A stretch of 64,000 bases of DNA from Lentisphaerota bacterium (GTDB taxonomy: Bacteria > Verrucomicrobiota > Lentisphaeria > Victivallales > UBA1829): positions 1-64,000 of the forward strand of contig SUVR01000010.1 of NCBI GenBank assembly GCA_015061915.1, given 5' to 3'. The notes beneath the pieces are model-generated. The model worked only from the letters and a program-made list of their open reading frames with translations. It was not told the DNA's origin and did not search any database. Below, in pieces: positions 35,128-43,283 of the stretch (its first letter is position 1; every line of letters starts with the position of its first letter). The translations under genes and the position numbers were made by a program.

Positions 35128-35754
35128 ATGTCCAAAACAATTGACATACTGAATCTCAAGGGCGAGAAAGTCGGTGCTTATGAAATCGCCGATACCGCTC
35201 TCGAAATGGAAAGAGGCGCACAGGCTGTCCATGACGCTGTTGTCGCCTTCATGAACGAATGCCGTGCCGGTACTGCTTCCACGAAGACCCGTGGTGAAGT
35301 TTCCGGTGGTGGTAAGAAGCCGAAACGTCAGAAAGGTCTTGGCGGTGCCCGTGCGGGTTCCACCCGTAACCCGGTCTGGCGTGGTGGTGGTGTGGTCTTC
35401 GGTCCGAAGCCGCGTGACTACTCCCAGAAGATCAACGCCAAGGTCAAGAAACTGGCTCTGAAGCGTTCCTTCTCTGACCTCGTCTGCAGCGACAGTGTTG
35501 TTGTTGTTGATGATTTCGTGCTTGAAACTCCGAAGACCAAAGGTGCAGTTGCTGCGTTCAAGGCAGTCAACGCTCAGGGTAAGGTCGTCTGCATGGTGGA
35601 TGAATACACGGAAAACGCAATTCTTGCGACCGGCAACATCCAGTCTGTGTTTCTGACGAAGGCTTCCTGCGTGAACACCTTCCAGATCGTCTGGGCGGAC
35701 AAGCTTGTCTTCACCAAAGCCGCGCTTGACGCATTCATCAAGCGTATCAGCTGA
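35128..35754 (+). CDS. rplD: 50S ribosomal protein L4
   Basis: TKTRGEVSGGGKKPKRQKGLGGARAGSTRNPVWRGGGVVFGPKPRDYS. Confidence 0.98.
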   Translation: MSKTIDILNLKGEKVGAYEIADTALEMERGAQAVHDAVVAFMNECRAGTASTKTRGEVSGGGKKPKRQKGLGGARAGSTRNPVWRGGGVVFGPKPRDYSQKINAKVKKLALKRSFSDLVCSDSVVVVDDFVLETPKTKGAVAAFKAVNAQGKVVCMVDEYTENAILATGNIQSVFLTKASCVNTFQIVWADKLVFTKAALDAFIKRIS

Positions 35755-35771
35755 AGAAAGGACAGTGTAAA

Positions 35772-36056
35772 ATGCAGAAATCCGCATATGAAACAATCAT
35801 CCATATGATGATGACTGAAAAGAGTGCCGTGCTGAAAGAACAGAATCAGTATGCGTTCAAGGTCAGTCCGAAAGCGTCCAAATTTGAAATTGCCGCTGCG
35901 ATCGAAGAAATCTATGGCGTCAAGGTCAAATCCGTCAACACGATGAACTACCAGGGCAAGCCGAAACGCGCCGGCCGCTCTCCGATGGTTGGCCGCCGTG
36001 CCAACTGGAAGAAAGCAGTTGTGACGTTGTCCGAAGGCTCCATTGAGATGGCATAA
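35772..36056 (+). CDS. rplW: 50S ribosomal protein L23
   Basis: MMTEKSAVLKEQNQYAFKVSPKASKFEIAAAIEEIYGVKVKSVNTMNYQGKPKR. Confidence 0.97.
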   Translation: MQKSAYETIIHMMMTEKSAVLKEQNQYAFKVSPKASKFEIAAAIEEIYGVKVKSVNTMNYQGKPKRAGRSPMVGRRANWKKAVVTLSEGSIEMA

Positions 36057-36068
36057 GGAGAAACGATC

Positions 36069-36896
36069 ATGGCAATCAAATCGTTCAAGCCCTTTACGAA
36101 GAGCCGCAGATTCACGACGGTTCTTGATTATTCCGAACTGAGCGACGTGGCTCCGGAAAAGTCTCTGACCGTTGGTCTGAAGAAGACCGGCGGCCGTAAC
36201 AATATGGGTCGCGTGACCACCCGTTTCCGTGGTGGCGGCAACAAGAGAATCTACCGTAAAGTCGACTTCAAGCGTAACAAGTTTGATGTGACAGCAGAAG
36301 TGAAGACGATCGAATACGACCCGAACCGCTCTGCGTTCATCGCACTGATTGAATACGCTGATGGCGTGAAGTCCTACATTCTTGCCACGAACGGCATGAA
36401 GGTTGGTCAGATCGTCAGCAACGGTCCGAACGCGGAAATCAAAGCTGGCAACGCCATGCCGCTGCGCAGCATTCCGGTCGGTACGGAAGTTCACAACATC
36501 GAATTCATCCCGGGTCGCGGCGGCAAGATGGTCCGCGCAGCCGGTCAGAGCGCCACTCTCCGTTCCAAAGACGGCGAATATGCTCAGATCAAGCTGCCGA
36601 GCGGTGAAGTCCGTCTCGTTCACCTGAACTGCCTGGCAACGATCGGTCAGGTCGGCAATCTGGACCACATGAACGTGTCTCTGGGTAAAGCCGGCAAGAA
36701 GCGTTACAAAGGCTTCCGCCCGCACGTCCGCGGTGTTGTTCAGAACCCGGTCGACCATCCGATGGGTGGTGGTGAAGGCCGTTCTTCCGGTGGTGGCCAT
36801 CCGGTCTCCCCGTGGGGTCAGCTGGCAAAGGGTCTGCGTACCCGCAAGCCGAAGAAACCGAGCAAGAAGTTCATCGTCGAACGCAGGAGCAAATAA
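36069..36896 (+). CDS. rplB: 50S ribosomal protein L2
   Basis: [29 protein letters not shown]...[25 protein letters not shown]. Confidence 0.99.
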   Translation: MAIKSFKPFTKSRRFTTVLDYSELSDVAPEKSLTVGLKKTGGRNNMGRVTTRFRGGGNKRIYRKVDFKRNKFDVTAEVKTIEYDPNRSAFIALIEYADGVKSYILATNGMKVGQIVSNGPNAEIKAGNAMPLRSIPVGTEVHNIEFIPGRGGKMVRAAGQSATLRSKDGEYAQIKLPSGEVRLVHLNCLATIGQVGNLDHMNVSLGKAGKKRYKGFRPHVRGVVQNPVDHPMGGGEGRSSGGGHPVSPWGQLAKGLRTRKPKKPSKKFIVERRSK

Positions 36897-36899
36897 TCC

Positions 36900-37178
36900 A
36901 TGACAAGATCAATCAAAAAAGGTCCCTTTGTGGACTACTATCTCATCGAGAAGATCGAAAAGATGGAAAAGGCCGGCGGCGCCAAGAAGGCGATCAAGAC
37001 TTGGTCCAGACGTTCGATGATCATTCCGGAATTTGTTGGTTATACCTTCAACATTCACAACGGCAAGACCTTTGTCTCCGTGTTTGTCACGGAAAACATG
37101 GTCGGTCACAGACTCGGTGAATTCGCCCCGACCCGTACGTTCAAGGGTCACGGCGTTATCTCCGGTAAGACTGTCTGA
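36900..37178 (+). CDS. rpsS: 30S ribosomal protein S19
   Basis: [22 protein letters not shown]...[50 protein letters not shown]. Confidence 0.99.
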   Translation: MTRSIKKGPFVDYYLIEKIEKMEKAGGAKKAIKTWSRRSMIIPEFVGYTFNIHNGKTFVSVFVTENMVGHRLGEFAPTRTFKGHGVISGKTV

Positions 37179-37208
37179 TAAAGTTCAGCAGTTTTTCAAC
37201 TGGACGTC

Positions 37209-37242
37209 AACGGGATGCAGGAAACTGCATCCCGTTTTTTTG
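37209..37242 (+). terminator. Strong intrinsic terminator after rpsS
   Basis: AACGGGATGCAG-GAAA-CTGCATCCCGTT, 12-bp perfect stem with GNRA tetraloop followed by a T-tract. Confidence 0.92.
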
Positions 37243-37270
37243 TGTTTAAAGAGTGTAAGTACGGAAAAAA

Positions 37271-37397
37271 GCGGCGCAGGCGCAGCAGCCGGACCGCCGG
37301 AAAGGCGGTCCGCAGCCCCTTTACGCTGGCGTAAAGGGGGCAGCCCTTGCAGTGACCGGATTCCGGTCACACAAGGGCGCTGCTGCGCCTGCGCCGC
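37271..37397. repeat. Nested palindrome (cloverleaf-like element 1): 19-bp perfect outer stem enclosing three hairpins
   Basis: GCGGCGCAGGCGCAGCAGC (37271-37289) pairs with GCTGCTGCGCCTGCGCCGC (37379-37397). Inside: CGGACCGCC/GGCGGTCCG (37290-37312), CCCCTTTACG/CGTAAAGGGG (37316-37339), GCCCTTG..GTGACCGG/CCGGTCAC..CAAGGGC (37343-37378). Confidence 0.85.
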
Positions 37398-37403
37398 GTG
37401 CTT

Positions 37404-39029
37404 TTACGCTTCGGTATGAAGGATCAGGGCGGAGGGACCGGTAATGATCGTGTTATGGGCAACTTTCGCCTGTGTCTGGAGGGCGAACAATCCTTTACAG
37501 TTGGTATGGGGGACATAATGTGGCCATGCGGAGGAGGAGACGTCGAGTCGGATTTGATCTCCGGGGAAGAACCGGATGGCGATCTCATCCATCATAAAAT
37601 CCAGTTCCGCTTCTGTGCCGGGGGTGTAATCGGGATGCTTTTTGCAGATGGAAAGGATATCGTCCCGCAGTCCGTATGCGATGCCATTATGGACTCGGCT
37701 CAACCGCACATAGAAACATGTATCTTCACAATCGCTTTTTATGGTCAGTTTCACGTGAGACCGCCCGAGCATAAGAAATGATTCTTCCAGCGGTTCGGAA
37801 ATGAACGACTTGATATCGTATCTGGAATTTGGCGGATCCTGTTCCTGTGAGCCGCCAAAATTGCAGCAGCATCCGCCCTTGAACGGAGCGGGTGCAAAGG
37901 GATTGTAGAGGTAGCTGACTTCACCGGTATCTGCAGTTGATCCCAGCGAGCCGTTGCTGTTCAGAAACCAGATTTTTTCTGTTTTACCCTCGTTGATGTG
38001 GTCTGCAGTAATCCATTTTCCCTCGTTAATGCTGTAATATTTCACTTTCCCAAGTTCGACGAAATCGGGGGTATCTTTTTTCCCAGCGGCGAAATTTGCC
38101 CAATCCTGACAACAATCTTTCCACACATCATCCAGTCTTGCGAACGGGTATGCGGTCTTACCGTTTCCTCCGGTGTAGCCATGATCGTATGGCGTGATGA
38201 CGAGTGCGCTTTTGGCTTTGAGTGCGGCAGGCATCCGGTTCCACATATCGATCACGCCGCCAGTATAGATATCGAACCATGAAGTAAAGAGCAGGACGGG
38301 CACATCCAGCCTATTGAGTGCGTCCACAAAATTTCCACCGCCTTCCTGTGTCTGCCAGTAGGGATCGTTTTCATCGGGATGCATCAATAGGTTATCGAGG
38401 ATGGGTACATCTTCGCCGAAGACCGCTTTAGAGAACCCGGACAGCGGGAGCATCCGGAAAGCATCGTCGGTATAATTTTTTTCTGCTTTTTTGTTGTACA
38501 TTTTTGCGAACCAGCTGCCATGGAGTCCGATTTTCAGGAATCCGTTCCGGTACGCGATCCGGTATCGGGTATCGTCCTGAACGGCGAGGACGCAGCCTTT
38601 GATACATTTCGGAGCATGTTTAAGATAGGAAAGATGTACGCTGGAAAGATAGCTGCCACCGTTGGGATAGATCTCTCCGTTGCTGTACGGCAGGGCGCAG
38701 AGGGCATCCAGCGTGTCGAGACCGTCGGCTTCCTCCTGCTGGTAGGTGAGATTTTTCCCTTCGCTGCGTGCGGTGCCGCGGCAGTGCTGAAGCACAACGC
38801 CGAATCCGCTTTTGAACGCGGAATAATGCCAGTTACAAGTTTCCTGATAAACAGGTTTGATGCCCTCGTACGGACTCCGGAGGAAAACCAGCGGGACTTT
38901 TTCCCTGTTGGCGGGGCGGACGATAAGCGTATAAAGCTTTACGCCATCGCGCATGGGCATCATCTGTTCTTCAATGATGAGGTCGATGGGGGGCTGCATA
39001 CCATCGCTGCCATAGGATGTGAGCTGCAT
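37404..39029 (-). CDS. CocE/NonD family hydrolase (X-Pro dipeptidyl-peptidase-like)
   Basis: 541 aa; MPMRDGVKLYTLIVRPANREKVPLVFLRSPY, nucleophile region GGSYLSS, C-terminal jelly-roll-like region. Confidence 0.85.
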   Translation of the reverse strand: MQLTSYGSDGMQPPIDLIIEEQMMPMRDGVKLYTLIVRPANREKVPLVFLRSPYEGIKPVYQETCNWHYSAFKSGFGVVLQHCRGTARSEGKNLTYQQEEADGLDTLDALCALPYSNGEIYPNGGSYLSSVHLSYLKHAPKCIKGCVLAVQDDTRYRIAYRNGFLKIGLHGSWFAKMYNKKAEKNYTDDAFRMLPLSGFSKAVFGEDVPILDNLLMHPDENDPYWQTQEGGGNFVDALNRLDVPVLLFTSWFDIYTGGVIDMWNRMPAALKAKSALVITPYDHGYTGGNGKTAYPFARLDDVWKDCCQDWANFAAGKKDTPDFVELGKVKYYSINEGKWITADHINEGKTEKIWFLNSNGSLGSTADTGEVSYLYNPFAPAPFKGGCCCNFGGSQEQDPPNSRYDIKSFISEPLEESFLMLGRSHVKLTIKSDCEDTCFYVRLSRVHNGIAYGLRDDILSICKKHPDYTPGTEAELDFMMDEIAIRFFPGDQIRLDVSSSAWPHYVPHTNCKGLFALQTQAKVAHNTIITGPSALILHTEA

Positions 39030-39038
39030 GATAGACTC

Positions 39039-40550
39039 CTATATTTTTCTGAAAATGAGTGGGCAATATTCGTTTTTGAGGCGATATGGATCGCGGTAAT
39101 GTTTTTCCACGTAGTAGTGATAGAGTTTTTTCCGGACGAGCATTTCCGGTTCTGCGGTGATTGCGGCGATATACTCCGTGATCAGGGAAAGTTTATCTTT
39201 GCAGTCGCTTCTGGAATCGCCGGGGATCATACGGTATCGATCGTTTCCGCGCATAAGGTCTTTGAGGTTGATGGCATTTGCATAGAAGATCCTGCGCAGA
39301 TTTTTCGTATGGTATCCGGGATCGTTTTCCAGCAGCCGGACGACACCCTGCTCGGGTGCGCAGGGCAGAAAATAGATCCGGTCCATATTTCGGCTGACCA
39401 CGTTGTGCTGCGACCGGTTTGGATCGGATGCGGTCCGTCGTACGGAGTATTCTGCATCCTTGTCCAACACCGCCCGTCTGTGAACATAGGGCGGGAAGAC
39501 TTTTGAAAGGTTATCCATGAGGATGATGACCTGCATATATCCGCCCACGGGGAGGATTTTTGTGTACGGAAAATCGGTTTCGGGCATAAGTCCTTTGAGT
39601 TTGGAAACGATCGCTTCCAGCAGCATAGCGGCTTCCGGATCTTCCACCAGCAGGATGGTTTCCGGCAGGATCTCTTCTGCGAATGCCATTTCGCCGAGGA
39701 TTGCGGCGGGATAGGTGTTTCGCCGGCAGACCATTCGTCCCAGTGCTTCATCGTCCTCAAGGAAGAGGATGTGTGCGGGGTCTGTGATTTTTATGAGGCT
39801 TGCAGACTGTGTGGAGACGATGATCAGCAGATTTTTCAACTTAGCGGCTTTTTCCAAATAGTAGACCAGACGTTTCTGTGCTTTGGGATGAAGCGCCATC
39901 TCTGCTTCATCGATGAGGACCAGGGAATTCCGTGCGATCTGCATGAGCTGATGCGCCAGCTGAATGACTGCCCGTTCCCCGGCGCTGAAATTGTTTTCGC
40001 TGAAGATATATTGTTTCCCGTTCAGTTCAATGGGGCGGAGAAACACATCTTTTCCTGTAGCGGGACTTGTTATAACTGCAAGTTTCCGGAAGTCTTCATC
40101 GTCGAAGATGCTGGCGACAGCCTCGCAGATCGGTTCCGGAGCGGGGCGGATGGAAGAACGGTCAAAGATTTCGCCGTCGATCGGTTTTCGTTTCGGACGG
40201 GCACCGGCGAACAGAGTTTCCACGAAGCCGAATGCAGGGAACGCCGTTTCGGGATCGCCTTCCACGACAGTCCAGGCGTTATCGCAGAAGCGGTATTCCA
40301 CGAACTGCTGTTCGTCAGCCGCATACCGGATCCTGGATTCGGAAAGAATGTTTTTTTCGTTGCGGAATGTGATATTCGGCTGAAAAAAATGAGCGAGCGC
40401 CCCCCGATCCCCGATTTGTGCCATTACGGAAAGCAGGGTGGATTTTCCCGCCCCGTTAGCCCCGGTCAGCAGGTAGACGCCATTGCCTGACGGCAGTTCC
40501 ATTGTCAGATCCGAGATCCGGCGCAGTTGTGAGATCGTAATTGTGCGCAT
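39039..40550 (-). CDS. AAA ATPase with TOPRIM-like C-terminal region (OLD-family-like)
   Basis: Walker A GANGAGKST, Walker B LVLIDEAEMALHP, then ILLVEDPEAAMLLEAIV ... AVLDKDAE resembling TOPRIM E and DxD motifs; start 40550 (MRTITISQLRRI) preferred over the ORF-track 40694. Confidence 0.7.
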   Translation of the reverse strand: MRTITISQLRRISDLTMELPSGNGVYLLTGANGAGKSTLLSVMAQIGDRGALAHFFQPNITFRNEKNILSESRIRYAADEQQFVEYRFCDNAWTVVEGDPETAFPAFGFVETLFAGARPKRKPIDGEIFDRSSIRPAPEPICEAVASIFDDEDFRKLAVITSPATGKDVFLRPIELNGKQYIFSENNFSAGERAVIQLAHQLMQIARNSLVLIDEAEMALHPKAQKRLVYYLEKAAKLKNLLIIVSTQSASLIKITDPAHILFLEDDEALGRMVCRRNTYPAAILGEMAFAEEILPETILLVEDPEAAMLLEAIVSKLKGLMPETDFPYTKILPVGGYMQVIILMDNLSKVFPPYVHRRAVLDKDAEYSVRRTASDPNRSQHNVVSRNMDRIYFLPCAPEQGVVRLLENDPGYHTKNLRRIFYANAINLKDLMRGNDRYRMIPGDSRSDCKDKLSLITEYIAAITAEPEMLVRKKLYHYYVEKHYRDPYRLKNEYCPLIFRKI

Positions 40551-40664
40551 ATAGAGACTCCTTTCCGTAACATTCGGAGAACTATAGGCGCGTGAGCGTA
40601 AAATTGCAAGCGGCAAAACGGAAAAATGCGTGAATTTTTGTGTGTTATCCTTTAAAATAAAAAA

Positions 40665-40694
40665 GTGCCGCCGAACCGTGAGGTCGGGCGGCAC
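40665..40694 (-). terminator. Intrinsic terminator for glgP
   Basis: GTGCCGCCGAACC-GTGA-GGTCGGGCGGCAC; on the minus strand followed by TTTTTTATTTT. Confidence 0.75.
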
Positions 40695-40716
40695 AATGGA
40701 ACGTATTTTCGGATCT

Positions 40717-43209
40717 TTATTTTACGCCATCTTCCAGTTCACCGGCAGACTGGGCAAATCCGTGGCTGTCGGAGAGGTCCACATGGACCGGCTGGATATT
40801 CCAGATTTTTTCCGCATAATCGCGGATGGACCGGTCGCTGGAGAACATACCCATTTTTGCGATATTGCACAGGCATTTTTCCTGCCAGCGGATGGGATCG
40901 CGGTAAAGTTCAGCGATCTTTTTCTGGGTTTCGGCATAAGATGCGAAGTCAGCTGCGACCATATAGTTGTCGTAGTTGAAGCTGTCGAGGATGGGGCGGA
41001 AGACATCGAATTCTCCTGGTGAGAAGAAGTTGTTGCGGATGAGTTCCAACGCACGCTGGAGCAGGGGATTTGCGGCGATGAATTCGCCGGGATTGTACCC
41101 CCGGTTCCGGAGCGCGGACACTTCATTCACATCCATACCGAAGATGAAGATATTATCTTTTCCGACGGCATCGTGGATCTCGATGTTGGCACCGTCCATC
41201 GTTCCGATGGTCAGAGCGCCGTTGAGAGCGAACTTCATGTTGCTGGTGCCGGAGGCCTCGGTCCCGGCGAGAGAAATCTGTTCGGATACATCGGCAGCGG
41301 GGATGATCTTTTCCGCTAGAGAGACCCGGTAGTTTGCCAGGAAGACGACTTTGAGTTTGTCGCCGATGGCAGGGTCTTCATTGATCACATCAGCCACAGC
41401 ATTGATGAGCTTGATGATCAGTTTCGCCATATAGTATCCGGGCGCGGATTTTGCACCGAAGATAATGGTGCGTGGCACGAAGTCGGCATCCGGATTGTCC
41501 TTGATTTCCAGATAGAGTGCAATGGCGTGGAGGATGTTGAGGAGCTGGCGTTTGTACTCGTGGAGCCGCTTCACCTGCACGTCAAAGATGGAGTCCGGGT
41601 TGACCTTGACGCCGTTGTGTTCCCAGATGTATTCCGCCAGTTTGACTTTGTTTTCCCGTTTGATCTCCGCCAGTTTCTTCAACACCTTCTTATCGCTTGC
41701 GAAGGGAAGCATTTTTTCCAGATCGTCCAGATTCCGTACCCAGTCTTCGCCGATCTTGCTGCTGATGAGTTTGCTGAGACCGGGATTCGCCTTGCAGAGC
41801 CAGCGGCGGGGTGTGATGCCGTTGGTCACATTGACAAATTTACCGGGATAGAAGTCGGCAAAGTCTTTGAAGAGCCCGTTCTGGAGCAGTTCGGTGTGAA
41901 GAGCCGCCACGCCGTTGACATGACCGCTGGCAACGACACACATATATGCCATCCGCACCATTTTTTCGTGTCCTTCCTGAATGAGTGACATTCTGGTGAG
42001 GCGGTCGTTGTCGCCGATGTAGCGTGTTGCCACATTGCGGAGGAAACGGAAGTTGATCTCGTAGATGATCTCCAAATGACGGGGCAGGAGTTTTTCCATC
42101 AGGGCGACAGACCACTTTTCCAACGCCTCGGACATAAGGGTGTGGTTGGTGTAGTTGAATGTCTTGCGGACAATGTCCCACGCTTCATCCCAGGTGAAGT
42201 TTTCTTCGTCGATGAGGAGACGCATAAGTTCGGGGATCGCCAGAGCCGGGTGGGTGTCGTTGAGCTGGATCACACATTCCCGGTCAAAGTTCCGCAGGTC
42301 TTCATCGTAATATTTCATTCTGCCGATGATGTCCTGCAGTGTTGCGGAAACGAGGAAGAACTGCTGTTTGAGGCGCAGCTCCTTGCCTTCGTAGTTGTTA
42401 TCATTGGGATACAACACACGAGTAATGTTCTGGCTCATGGCAGATTCCAGGTTCGCGCTGATGTAATCGCCCTGATTGAACTTGACCAGGTTGAAACCGT
42501 AGAGAGATTCCGCGGACCAGAGACGCAACGTGTTTACGGTGTTGTTCTTGTAGCCGGGGATGGGGGTGTCATAGGGCATGGCGAGGACATCCTGCGTGCC
42601 GACCCATTTGCGGCGATAGGGATTGGAATCATCGGGATGATGTTCCACTTTTCCCCCGAAATGGATAACGCGGGAAAGTTCAGGTCTGCGGATCTCCCAG
42701 GGGTTGCCGCGGCTGAGCCAGTTGTCCGGTTCTTCCAGCTGATAACCATTCTGGATGATCTGCTTGAAGATCCCGTAATCGTAGCGGATGCCGTATCCGT
42801 AGCTGGGCAGTTCCAGTGTAGCCATGGAATCGAGGAAGCAGGCGGCAAGTCGACCGAGCCCGCCGTTACCGAGTCCTGCATCCACTTCTTCATCGCGGAG
42901 CGCATCGGCATCGAATCCGAGTTCAGCCATTGCTTCTGCGGCGGCATCGTAGACGCCGAGGTTGATCATCGCGTTTCCGAGGGTTCTTCCCATAAGGAAT
43001 TCCAGAGAGATATAGGAAACAGTGCGGGGATGCTTTTCCTCATACTCATCTTTTGTGGCGATCCAGCGCTGCATCATCAGGTCACGGATCGCCAGTGCCA
43101 GCGCATGGTAGCGGTCCAGATCCACGGCTTTTTCCGGGCGTTTACACAGCGAGCAGGTCAAATGCCGCTTGAAGGACTCCAGGATCTGGTCTTTCATTGT
43201 TTTTTTCAT
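40717..43209 (-). CDS. glgP: Glycogen/starch/alpha-glucan phosphorylase
   Basis: 830 aa; EDAxLGNGGLGRLAACFLDSMATL-type region, PLP motif EASGTSNMKFALNGALTIGTMDGANIE. Confidence 0.98.
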   Translation of the reverse strand: MKKTMKDQILESFKRHLTCSLCKRPEKAVDLDRYHALALAIRDLMMQRWIATKDEYEEKHPRTVSYISLEFLMGRTLGNAMINLGVYDAAAEAMAELGFDADALRDEEVDAGLGNGGLGRLAACFLDSMATLELPSYGYGIRYDYGIFKQIIQNGYQLEEPDNWLSRGNPWEIRRPELSRVIHFGGKVEHHPDDSNPYRRKWVGTQDVLAMPYDTPIPGYKNNTVNTLRLWSAESLYGFNLVKFNQGDYISANLESAMSQNITRVLYPNDNNYEGKELRLKQQFFLVSATLQDIIGRMKYYDEDLRNFDRECVIQLNDTHPALAIPELMRLLIDEENFTWDEAWDIVRKTFNYTNHTLMSEALEKWSVALMEKLLPRHLEIIYEINFRFLRNVATRYIGDNDRLTRMSLIQEGHEKMVRMAYMCVVASGHVNGVAALHTELLQNGLFKDFADFYPGKFVNVTNGITPRRWLCKANPGLSKLISSKIGEDWVRNLDDLEKMLPFASDKKVLKKLAEIKRENKVKLAEYIWEHNGVKVNPDSIFDVQVKRLHEYKRQLLNILHAIALYLEIKDNPDADFVPRTIIFGAKSAPGYYMAKLIIKLINAVADVINEDPAIGDKLKVVFLANYRVSLAEKIIPAADVSEQISLAGTEASGTSNMKFALNGALTIGTMDGANIEIHDAVGKDNIFIFGMDVNEVSALRNRGYNPGEFIAANPLLQRALELIRNNFFSPGEFDVFRPILDSFNYDNYMVAADFASYAETQKKIAELYRDPIRWQEKCLCNIAKMGMFSSDRSIRDYAEKIWNIQPVHVDLSDSHGFAQSAGELEDGVK

Positions 43210-43283
43210 ATTCGTACTCCAATTCTATCCTGCGGGACAGTGTTTTTTTCGCTTTGACAAAGAAAAATCTGATGTGTTCTGCA

